From an uncultured Lachnospiraceae bacterium (lineage in GTDB: Bacteria; Bacillota; Clostridia; Lachnospirales; Lachnospiraceae): 64,000 nucleotides of DNA. Positions 1-8,860 of this stretch are shown here, piece after piece. The position numbers and the translations under genes are program-made. The first letter of the stretch is position 1. Each line of letters starts with the position of its first letter. Under the pieces are notes generated by a model. The model worked only from the letters and a program-made list of their open reading frames with translations. It had not been told where the DNA came from and ran no database searches. The stretch lies in contig CAJUGD010000001.1 in the NCBI GenBank assembly GCA_910586205.1, positions 257,427 through 321,426 on the forward strand. The letters are read 5' to 3'.

Positions 1-2
1 AG

Positions 3-59
3 AAATTAAATGAAGAAATCGCAGTATCATTAAATCTTTTGATAGAGACGTTGAAATAA
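3..59 (+). CDS. 3' end of an upstream gene (partial)
   Basis: An open frame enters from the left edge and ends at TAA 57-59. It gives an 18-residue tail, KLNEEIAVSLNLLIETLK, with a leucine-rich helical look. The gene body is outside the window, so no family can be named. It may be the end of the previous gene of the accessory island. Confidence 0.4.
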   Translation, partial: KLNEEIAVSLNLLIETLK

Positions 60-65
60 ACAGAT

Positions 66-119
66 ATTTGATTTCCAAATTACAATATTTGAATATTCAA
101 ATTGCATATTTGGTATAAT
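66..119 (+). promoter_or_regulatory. Promoter and candidate operator of the HTH/type I RM locus
   Basis: A -10 box TATAAT lies at 114-119. The best -35 is TTGAAT at 89-94 with a long 19-nt spacer. A perfect 16-bp palindrome, ATTTGAATATTCAAAT (87-102), overlaps the -35 region. A related ATTTG-N5-CAAAT site lies at 66-80. Paired palindromes over a promoter in front of a small HTH gene and a restriction-modification locus resemble C-protein autoregulation. The operator role is inferred. Confidence 0.5.
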
Positions 120-181
120 GATGCTATGATTTAATATGAATTATGAAACGCTGATTTGTAGAAAGCAAGAGGAACTATATT

Positions 182-610
182 ATGGCAATCAGTTATAACG
201 GATTATGGAAGTTATTGATTGATAAGGGTATGAAAAAGGGCGATTTATGTAAAAGTACGGGGCTAAGCTCTAGTACTATGGCAAAAATGACAAATGGAGA
301 GTCTGTGAATTTATCTGTTCTGGAACGTATATGTGAGAAACTTGATTGTGATTTTGCAGATTTGGTAAACTATAAAAAACACAGGAGGAAGCTGATGAGG
401 ATGAGCAACGATAAAATCAGTGATGTTGGAATAAATATTGCAGAAAAGGCTACCGTTATTTGGAATGTGGCAGATATGCTTCGTGGACCGTTCAAGCCGC
501 ATGAATATGGTCTTGTTATCTTACCGATGACAGTGGTTAAGAGATTTCATGATTGCTTACTGCCTACTCATGATAATGTGCTTGTGCAGTATAAAAAAGT
601 GAAGACTTAG
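182..610 (+). CDS. XRE-family HTH regulator, read through into the start of HsdM
   Basis: Residues 1-66 form a small XRE/Cro-type HTH (GLWKLLIDKGMKKGDLCKST, then SSSTMAKMTNGESVNLSVLE), the kind that precedes type I RM operons. The frame does not stop but runs on into the HsdM N-terminus (NIAEKATVIWNVADMLRG), ending at TAG 608-610 at a deletion junction. In the +1 frame a TGA at 393-395 overlaps an ATG at 395, preceded by AGGAGG (383-388). The ancestral layout was therefore probably HTH stop overlapping the hsdM start, fused by an extra A in the A6 run at 374-379. HTH call firm; fusion history inferred. Confidence 0.75.
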   Translation: MAISYNGLWKLLIDKGMKKGDLCKSTGLSSSTMAKMTNGESVNLSVLERICEKLDCDFADLVNYKKHRRKLMRMSNDKISDVGINIAEKATVIWNVADMLRGPFKPHEYGLVILPMTVVKRFHDCLLPTHDNVLVQYKKVKT

Positions 611-1853
611 TGCGCCGATTTTCAGAGTCATTTGGAGAGGAAGCAGGAGCGCATTTTACCAGTAGGGATATTATTTACCTTATGACAGATTTGCTGCTTG
701 CGGATGCCAATTTAGACACAGGCGGAATGACAGTTTATGATATGACGATGGGAACATCTCAGATGCTTTCCTGTATGGAGGAGAGAATCCATGATTTGAA
801 TAGTGATATAGAGGTTACTTGTTTTGGACAGGAGTTCAACCCATCTACCTACGCAATAGCCAAAGCGGATATGATGATTCGTGGCGGAGATCCGGACAAT
901 ATGCGGTTTGGAGATACTTTGTCAGACGACCAGTTTGAAGGATTTACCTTTGATTATTGTATTTCTAATCCACCTTTTGGAATTGACTGGAAGCGTGAGC
1001 AAAAAAAGTGGAACAAGAAGCAGCAAAAGGAGAACAGGGCAGATTTGCGCCCGGATTTCTTAAAATCAGTGACGGACAGCAGTTGTTTGTGTTAAATGGG
1101 CTTTTTAAACTTGCACCGAATGGAAAAATGGCAATTATACAAAATGGGTCTCCACTATTTTCCGGAGATGCCGGAAGTGGTCCATCAGAGATTAGAAGAT
1201 ATATTTTGGAAAATGACTGGCTGGACTGTATCGTGCAGCTTTCTACGGATATGTTTATGAATACAGGTATCAGTACCTATATTTGGATATGTTCTAAGAA
1301 TAAACCTACATATAGAGAAGGAAAAGTACAGCTAATAGATGCGTCTCACTGTTACGAGGCAAGAAGAAAAAGTATTGGTACGAAACGAAATGATATTACA
1401 GATCAATGTCGGGAATTGATTGTAAAGGCTTACGGTTCTTTTGAAAATGGTGCTGTGTATGGAGATAAAGACGGAATCTATTGCGAGAGTAAAATATTTG
1501 AGACAGTAGAGTTTGGATATAACAAAATTGTGGTGGAAAGACCGTTGCGGGATGAAAATGGGGAAGTCATCCTGAAAAAAGGGAAGCCTGTTGCGGATGC
1601 AAGTCTGCGTGATACGGAAAATGTACCGCTGATGCAGGATATTGACAGGTATTTTGAGAGAGAAGTGCTACCATATGTGGAAGATGCATGGATTGATAAG
1701 AAAAAGACGAAGATAGGGTATGAGATACCTATGACAAGACATTTCTATGAGTATCAGGCACCGGAAAAGGTGGAGGATATCGTTGCTAGGATTCATGTGC
1801 TGGAGGCTGATATTTCTGCTTCTTTGGAGAAGCTGTTTGCGGAGGAGAAATAG
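395..1853 (+). pseudogene. hsdM: Type I restriction-modification DNA methyltransferase subunit HsdM, broken
   Basis: HsdM is the N6-adenine methyltransferase subunit of type I RM enzymes. The N-terminus is recognisable (GLVILPMTVVKRFHDCLLPT). It jumps at 607/610 straight to RRFSESFGEEAGAHFTSRDI, skipping the 110-120 residues that homologues have there, so an internal deletion has also thrown the frame. A second frameshift lies in the A7 run at 1001-1007, where one more A would rejoin the frames into KREQKKVEQEAAKGEQGRF. The catalytic NPPF motif is present (about 970), but the SAM motif I is weak (DMTMGTSQML). The C-terminus, 1008-1853, is intact. A functional methylase is very unlikely. Confidence 0.85.
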
Positions 1854-1855
1854 GT

Positions 1856-3158
1856 ATGGCTAGAGAAATGAAAGATAGTGAAGTTGAGTGGATTGGGGAG
1901 ATACCGTTTGCATGGAAGCTGATTCCGTTTCTCTATGTACTTAATGAACGTCAAGAAAAAAACAATCCTATAAAGTCGAGAGAGAGACTATCCCTATCTA
2001 TTGATTTAGGTGTAACTCTTTATGCAGAGAAAACAACTAATTTGGATAGGTTTAAGGATGATTTTGAGCAATATAAAATAGCTCATAAAGGCGATTTGGT
2101 CATGAATAGCATGAATATGATTGTGGGAGCAACAGGAGTATCTGACTATTTTGGTTGTGTAAGTCCCACATATTATACATTTTATGATGAATTAGAAGAT
2201 CATGTGACTGCGAAATATTGTGAGTATATAATTTAGAAGTAAAACTATGCTTAGAGTTTTGTATAGTTTAGGGAAGGGTATATATGCAATTGTGCGAGGA
2301 GATGATAGAGTAAATACTTGTAGACTAAAAGTAGCTAAAGAAGACCTGAAGGGCATCATAATACCAATTCCTTCAGTAGAAGATCAAAGAGAAATTGTGA
2401 AGTATTTGGAGCAAAAATGTGCAGAACTTGATAATGTGCTTGAAAAAACTCGTGCAAGCATAGAAGAATACAAAAAGTTAAAGCAAGCTGTGATTACACA
2501 AGCTGTCACTAAAGGAATAAGAGGTGACAGGGAAATGAAAGACAGCCAAAGTATGTGGTTCGGACAGATTCCTGATGACTGGAACATGAGAAAGATTAAA
2601 TATATTTTCAAAATTCAGAAAGATATAGCCGGAGAAGAAGGACATACAGTTTTATCCATAACACAAAAAGGAATTAAGCCAAAAGATTTATCGAAGAATG
2701 AAGGACAGTTAGCTGAGAACTATAGTAATTATCAATTGGTACATATAGGCGACTTCGCAATGAATCATATGGATTTACTGACGGGATGGGTGGATATTTC
2801 TAAATATGAAGGGGTAACAAGTCCTGATTATAGAGTGTTTGGATTAATTGATAAAGATAATTATTGCAGTCAATACTATTTATATCTGATGCAGATGTGC
2901 TATACGAATCGAATTTTTTATGGATTAGGGCAAGGAGTAAGCGGATTAGGGAGATGGAGATTGTAGGTAGATAAGTTCCTGAATTTTTCTATTACTATGC
3001 CAAGTTATGAAGAACAGCAAAAGATAGCAAATTATCTCGACAAAAAATGTTCAGCAATAGATGAACTTATTGCCAAGAAAGAGCAATATCCCTTAGAAAT
3101 AGAAAATTACAAAAAATCTTTAATTTATGAGTATGTGACAGGGAAGAAGGCGGTTTGA
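1856..3158 (+). pseudogene. hsdS: Type I RM specificity subunit HsdS, broken
   Basis: HsdS has two target-recognition domains, each followed by a conserved helical spacer, and directs the RM complex to its bipartite site. Domain 1 starts with SEVEWIGEIPFAWK; its spacer is IPSVEDQREIVKYLEQKC. Domain 2 starts with SQSMWFGQIPDDWN; its spacer is MPSYEEQQKIANYLDKKC. There are two lesions. A +1 A at about 2228 shifts the frame; removing it restores YIFRSKTMLRVLYSLGKG. An in-frame TAG at 2964-2966 replaces a probable Tyr in GRWRLxVDKFL. The stop at 3158 overlaps the next gene. It follows hsdM by 2 nt. Confidence 0.85.
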
Positions 3159-3910
3159 TTTTGGAATCAATTGAGAATTGTCTTTGTGGGATTTTAGATA
3201 AATACTGTGCGGATGAGAATTGTGACAAAGAAGAATTATCTGGTATTAGAGATATTAGGATTGTAAAAAGTATATGGTCAGAGATTGAAAACTTGCGCCC
3301 TAATATTGCAAAAAAGCAAGGGAGAGATGAGATAGAAAAATGTGATGGATATCTCCTTTTTCTTGATGATGAAACAGCAGTAATTCTGATTAATGAGGCT
3401 TTCTTATTTGATTCCATTAGAAAGAATTTTTGTTGGGTAGAGGTATTAATTCATGAAATCACTCATTACTGAGATTACAAGAACAATTTAGATATTTTCG
3501 GTCATAATACATATGACAGCATGTTGAGTTGTTGTTCTTTTTGGTATTGGACGGAATTTCTTGCACGGTATAAAGGAACATGCCAGATGCTTAACTATGT
3601 AAATAGGATGCCGGATGATGAAAGAAGAAAATATGAAACTGATATGATGGAAAGACTGGACTGCGCACCTGATTTCATCAGATCCGATGCTGATAAAAAG
3701 ATACAATGCTATCGTTTTATGCACTTACTTTGTGATATTGCGGCTTATAATGAAAAAGGATTTACTATTAAAAGTGGGGCAATAGAAAAGATCTTTCCAG
3801 ATTACTTAGTTTATATTGACTTTCTTAAATCCAAAGCTCAAATTGTTGATATTAATTTCCTTATAATATTGCAATATAATTTGGAGAACGAGATGAACGT
3901 AGAGTATTGA
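3155..3910 (+). pseudogene. HExxH metallopeptidase-like protein with an in-frame stop
   Basis: The frame opens at a TTG overlapping the hsdS stop. It encodes an acidic N-terminus and a classic zinc-binding HEITH motif near residue 102, typical of small M78/ImmA-like or uncharacterised peptidases. TGA 3470-3472 follows HEITHY directly, and the same frame then continues without interruption to 3910 (DYKNNLDIFGHNTYDSM onward). One nonsense change, for example from TGG or CGA, explains the break. I do not recognise the exact family. Its place inside the RM locus suggests a defence-associated accessory role, now probably lost. Confidence 0.55.
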
Positions 3911-3966
3911 ATCATGTTAAAACCATGATTATAATCAATCACAAAAATTCCGAGAAGGAGACCAAA

Positions 3967-5013
3967 ATGGGAAATGAATTGATTTTGCCGGAAAATTATA
4001 AACAAACATATGACAAGATTGTGAAAATGATTGAGACAGCAAAACATAAAATATATGAGACGGCTAATTTTCAAACAGTATATTTGTTTTGGCATATAGG
4101 ACAAGAACTTAAGGATAATATTTTGAACGGACAAAAGGCTGAATATGGCAAATCAATTGTCAAAAATATGAGCAAAGATTTAGAATTTCAATATGGACGT
4201 TCCTATGAAAAGAGTTCTGTTTTCCGGATGATACAATTTTATGAAGAATTTCCTGATTTTGAAAAAGTTGCTACACTGTCGCAACAATTGACGTGGTCTC
4301 ATTTTAAGGAGTTGTTGCCGGTTAATGACGAATTAAAAAGAGAATTTTACGCTGTTTTATGTAAAAATGAAAGATGGAGTGTAAGAGTATTAAGAGAACG
4401 AAAAAAATCAATGTTATATGAAAGAACTGCTATTTCCAAGCTTCCTGAAGAAACAATCAGGAATGACATTCAACTGCTAGAAGAAAAGGATATGATGACG
4501 GTAGATATGTTTTATAGAGATCCTTGTATATTGGATTTCTTAGGATTGCAGGATACTTACAGTGAAAAAGACTTAGAAAACGCAATTTTGGCAGAATTGG
4601 AAAAATTTATTTTGGAGATGGGAACAGATTTTGCTTTTATGGCGCGGCAGAAGAAGGTTACTATAGATGGAAAAGATTACAAGATAGACTTGCTGTTCTT
4701 TCACAGAAAATTAAAAAGACTTGTTGTTGTGGAATTAAAAATTGGAGAATTTGAACCAGAGTATAAAGCACAGGTAGAACTCTATCTGCGATGGCTTAAC
4801 AAATACGAGCGGATGGAAAATGAAGAAGCGCCAATTGCATTAATATTATGTGCAGAGAAGTCAGATGAAGTAATTGAATTGCTTGAATTGGATAAGGGAG
4901 ACATTAGAGTAGCTCAATACTTGACAGCTATGCCGCCCAAGGAAGAATTGGAAGAAAAGCTGCGTTTGGCAATTCAAAGAGCAAAAATACAATTAGAGCA
5001 ACGAAAAGAGTAA
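3967..5013 (+). CDS. DUF1016/YhcG-type PDDEXK nuclease
   Basis: This 348-residue protein matches the DUF1016 (YhcG) family, often carried in or near restriction loci. The N-terminal DUF1016_N helical domain contains YDKIVKMIETAKHKIYETAN and QLTWSHFKELL. The C-terminal PDDEXK nuclease core shows the Asp in DYKIDLLFFHRKL (about residue 242) and the VVVELKIG triad (about 258-262), then the QVELYLRWLNKYER helix. The start at 3967 is chosen because AAGGAG lies 7 nt upstream; an in-frame ATG at 3907 lacks a good site. It is the only intact gene of the RM block. Substrate and partner are not known from sequence. Confidence 0.85.
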   Translation: MGNELILPENYKQTYDKIVKMIETAKHKIYETANFQTVYLFWHIGQELKDNILNGQKAEYGKSIVKNMSKDLEFQYGRSYEKSSVFRMIQFYEEFPDFEKVATLSQQLTWSHFKELLPVNDELKREFYAVLCKNERWSVRVLRERKKSMLYERTAISKLPEETIRNDIQLLEEKDMMTVDMFYRDPCILDFLGLQDTYSEKDLENAILAELEKFILEMGTDFAFMARQKKVTIDGKDYKIDLLFFHRKLKRLVVVELKIGEFEPEYKAQVELYLRWLNKYERMENEEAPIALILCAEKSDEVIELLELDKGDIRVAQYLTAMPPKEELEEKLRLAIQRAKIQLEQRKE

Positions 5014-5019
5014 AAGTCG

Positions 5020-5040
5020 CTACATGTAGCAATTTTTTTA
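5020..5040 (+). terminator. Weak hairpin after the DUF1016 gene
   Basis: GCTACATGTAGC (5020-5031) is a perfect 12-bp palindrome followed by AATTTTTTT. The stem is short, so it may only attenuate transcription between the nuclease gene and hsdR. Confidence 0.35.
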
Positions 5041-5062
5041 AAATCGATTTGCGGAGGAAAAC

Positions 5063-8000
5063 ATGAGCATAACAGCTACTACAGAAAAACAATTTGAATC
5101 AGATATTGAAGCTTTTCTTATATCAGCCGAAGGCGGTTATACAAAGGGAAATGGAACATACAATCCGAAGATGGGTTTATATCCAGATAAACTGATTTCT
5201 TTTATTCGGCATACTCAACCAAGGGAGTGGGCGGTATTTGAACGGCAAAATGACATAGACCCTGTGCGCAAATTCTGTGTTGCTTTTAATAATGCTTGCG
5301 ATATGGACGGAGTGCTGCATGTTTTACGAAACGGATTTAAGCATAGGGGAACTACCTTTAAAGTCTGCTATTTTAAACCCGAATCTGTATTGAATGATAC
5401 AGCCGGGATTTAGTATGCGGAAAATGAAGTGGAATGCTATAGACAATGGTATTATTCCGCAAACACGAAAAAGTCGGTGGACATGGTGCTTGTGGTAAAT
5501 GAAATTCCAGTGTTTGCTTTTGAACTGAAAAACCAGTACACAGGGCAGAATGCGGATAATGCCAAGACCCAATGGATGTATGATAGAGATCCACGCGAGA
5601 TATGTTTTCAGTTTAATAAGAGAATTTTGGCATATTTTTGCGTAGACCATACAGAATTTTGGATGACAACAAAACTGGCAGGGAAAGGCACCTATTTCTT
5701 GCCTTTTAATCAAGGCTCTAATGGAGCGAGATCGGACGGTGGTGCGGGGAATCCCCCAAATCCAAACGGGTATCCTACAGCATACCTTTGGAAAAATATA
5801 TTTCAGAAAGACAGTATGTTGGATATTATCCAGAAGTTTATTAATTTACAGAGAAAGAAGACATTGATATTCCCACGTTACCATCAGTTAGATGTTGTTC
5901 GGAAGCTTATTGCTGATGTATGGATAAATGGTGCAGGAAAAAATTACCTAATTCAGCATAGTGCTGGTTCTGGTAAGTCTAACCCTATTGCGTGGACGGC
6001 ATATCGTCTTGCATCGCTTTTTGATAGGAATAACAAGCCGATATTTTTCAGTGTGATCATCGTGACAGACCGCACTGTATTAGACGCACAGCTTCAGGAA
6101 ACAATTTCGGGATTTGACCATAAGTTAGGTGCTATAGAAACCATAGGAGAAGATAAAAATTCTCAGGATTTGAAAAATGCAATCAATGATGGTGTGCGTA
6201 TTATTGTTACTACTTTACAAAAATTTCCGGTAATTTATACGGAAGTTGATAAGGCAAATGGCAGATGTTTTGCTGTGATTGTGGACGAAGCACATTCTTC
6301 TCAGACAGGTAGTTCAGCGCTTAAATTAAAGACTGCGCTGGCAGATACGGAAGATGCCTTGCGAGAGTATGCGGAGCGTGAAGGTTTAGCAGAGGAAGAA
6401 GTCGATCCGGAGGACAGGCTTGTAAAAGAAATGATTGCCCAAGGTAAGCATAAGAATTTATCCTTTTTGTCTTTACAGCAACGCCAAAAGCTACTACACT
6501 GGAAATGTTTGGGCAAGAGCAGGTGGATGGCTCTTTCCATCCGTTCCATGTGTATAGCATGAGACAGGCGATTGAGGAGAAATTTATTTTGGATGTCCTT
6601 CAAAATTACATGACCTATAATACCTGTTTTAGAATTGCAAAGACTATGATAGATAATCCAGATGTTCCGTCCAGTAGGGCGGCAAAGGTCATTCGTAAAT
6701 ATCAAGAATTACACCCTTATAATATCAGTCAGAAATCACAGATTATTGTGGAGACATTCAGAGATACCACAAGGCATAAGATTGAAGGCAAAGGGAAGAT
6801 GATGGTGATTACATCATCCAGACTAGCGGCTGTCCGCTATTACCATGAAATCAAACGATACATAGAGGAAAAGAAATATGATGATGTGGATATTTTGGTG
6901 GCTTTTTCCGGTGCGATTGACGATAAGGGCGAAGAATATACGGAATCAAAACTGAATGTACGCAAAGATGGATCCCACATTTCGGAGAATCAGACAAAAG
7001 CGGAGTTCCATGACAATTTTAATGTGCTGATTGTAGCGGAGAAGTATCAGACAGGGTTTGATGAGCCGCTTTTACATACGATGGTCGTGGACAAGAAGTT
7101 AAAGAACGTGAAAGCAGTGCAGACCTTATCCCGATTGAACCGCACTTGCGAGGGTAAGACAGATACTTTTGTGCTAGATTTTGTAAATAGGCAGAGGATA
7201 TAAAGGATGCATTTCAGCCGTTCTATCAGGAAACATTCCTGCAGGAAGAAGTAAACGCAGACTTATTGTATCAGACACAGAGAGAATTGCGGGCGTATGG
7301 TATTTACTCGGATGAGGATATTAAAGCTTTTACAGATGAGTATTACAAAAATGGTAGGCAGGACGATAGGGCAATGGGGCGAATGAGTAGTATTTTACTT
7401 CCTGTTTCCAACCGTTATAACAAAAAGACTCAAAATGAAAGATACCAATTTCGCAGACAGGTACGGAATTTGATTAAATGGTATAGTTACATATCGCAGA
7501 TATTGAGAATGTTTGATAAAGAATTGCAGAAAGAGTATGTATTTTGCTCATACTTAATTGGTTTATTACCGAAAGACCCTGTAGAACTGATTGACTTGGA
7601 GGATAAGTTGAAACTGGAATATTATAAGTTGCAAAAGACGTTTCAGGGTGAAATTACTTTGGATGAAGCAAAGACTGTATATGTTCCGGCAAAGCATAAA
7701 GGTGTCAAGGGGATGGATGAAAAAACGCCGTTGGATGAGGTAATTGCAAAAATTAATGAAAAGTTCAAGGGCAATTTCACAGAAGGGATAAGGTTATTCT
7801 GTCAGTGTTGAGAGATAAGCTACTTTCTGATAAGAAGTTGAAAAAGATGGCGCAGTCCTCTGATCCGCAAATATTTGTTGAAAGTATTTTCCCTAAGGCG
7901 TTTGGTACGGCAGCGCAGGACGGATATATGGAGGCGCAGGAGTCGTATCAGAGTTTGTTTGAAGATACGGCTAAATATAATGCGATTATGAGTGCGTTGG

Positions 8001-8143
8001 CGGAGGTTGTGTATCGGGAGATGAGGAAGAAGGATATAAAGGCTTTGGATGAGACGGGCGCTTATATATATGAGATGCCGCAGAATTTGTTTATGGTGGC
8101 GGAGGCACCGGTACCATATGGAGATAGGGAAAGGCATGAATAG
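5063..8143 (+). pseudogene. hsdR: Type I restriction endonuclease subunit HsdR, broken
   Basis: HsdR is the ATP-driven translocase and nuclease of type I RM. The span is about 1026 codons, full length for the family. The N-terminal nuclease region has FAFELKNQYTGQNADNAK. The helicase has Walker A HSAGSGKSN and the Walker B box IVDEAH. Motif VI-like QTLSRLNRT is present. A strong GGAGG precedes ATG 5063. Four lesions are visible: in-frame TAG 5411-5413; loss of one T in the T5 run near 6464 (restoring FVFTATPKATTLEMF); loss of one base at about 7190 (restoring DFVNSAEDIKDAFQP); loss of one G near 7788 (restoring EGDKVILSVLRDKL). Certainly non-functional unless these are sequencing errors. Confidence 0.88.
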
Positions 8144-8264
8144 TGTAATTAAATATGAGATTTATATGCTTATGTAATTCTTGAAAATGATTGATAAGTT
8201 TATATTTGCATGGTAGAGAAATTTGCAATCCATAAGGATTATAAAATTGTGGAGGATAGTTTAT

Positions 8265-8633
8265 ATGACGGATAAGAAACAGGGTAAAGAGCTTAGGACA
8301 GATAATTTGGTTAAAATCCCATATTTTGATGAAGAAGCTGCACAAGATTATTTGGACATGCGCAACGGAGGGCATCTTGACTGGTCTACAGATGAAAATA
8401 AAGAGCGATTAGGGAAAATAATTGGAGAAATCGAGGCTGATATTGGAGGAGGTATTAATATTTTATCGATGCTAAGAGCGTCTTTTCAGGGTAGAGGTGA
8501 TATGAGGTATTCTTCTATAGTTTCTAAAGTCGTTGATAGTAAATTGCAGAATACTTTGTTGACAGATTATCTTGCAAGAGCAAATGGAGATGACAATGTT
8601 TATAAGTTTGAAAGTGTCACTGTGGCTCCTTAA
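8265..8633 (+). CDS. DUF6414-like protein, apparently truncated
   Basis: A 122-residue acidic protein starts at ATG 8265 with GGAGG at 8251-8255. The N-terminus IPYFDEEAAQDYLDMRNGG and the centre IGGGINILSMLRASF followed by LQNTLLTDYLA resemble the first third of DUF6414-type proteins, which as I recall run to about 300 residues. It ends abruptly at TVAP, where homologues would continue. I cannot align it, so the family call is tentative and the truncation is inferred. It sits between the dead hsdR and the metallophosphoesterase-STAND gene, so a defence link is possible. Confidence 0.45.
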   Translation: MTDKKQGKELRTDNLVKIPYFDEEAAQDYLDMRNGGHLDWSTDENKERLGKIIGEIEADIGGGINILSMLRASFQGRGDMRYSSIVSKVVDSKLQNTLLTDYLARANGDDNVYKFESVTVAP

Positions 8634-8638
8634 AGGGC

Positions 8639-8776
8639 ATGGAAATGTCGGAACAATATTTGAACAATTTAAAAAGTGTTGCTGTTAAATGTAGAAATGC
8701 AAGAGAAATACATCATTTGATTAGTGATACTTTTGCATTGTATTATATAAAGCAAATATGCGGCGGCGGATGCTAA
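8639..8776 (+). CDS. Small ORF, 45 residues, ending CGGGC
   Basis: ATG 8639 (or 8645) opens a frame to TAA 8774-8776, starting MEMSEQYLNNLKSV and ending IKQICGGGC. It overlaps no other gene and lies 6 nt after the DUF6414-like stop, but has only a weak upstream AAGGG. No family recognised. It may be a real small protein or the degraded tail of the preceding gene in another frame. Confidence 0.25.
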   Translation: MEMSEQYLNNLKSVAVKCRNAREIHHLISDTFALYYIKQICGGGC

Positions 8777-8860
8777 TGTGATTGCCAGTAAATGCCTATA
8801 GTATATGCATACTGAATTTCATTAATTTCGTAAAAATATGAAAATTTAAGGGAGAAAAAC

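Noticed and set aside
3470..3472. TGA after HEITHY as a selenocysteine codon
   Set aside because: Sec is not expected next to a zinc HExxH motif, I see no clear SECIS-like hairpin after it, and neighbouring genes also carry plain nonsense codons (TAG at 2964, 5411).
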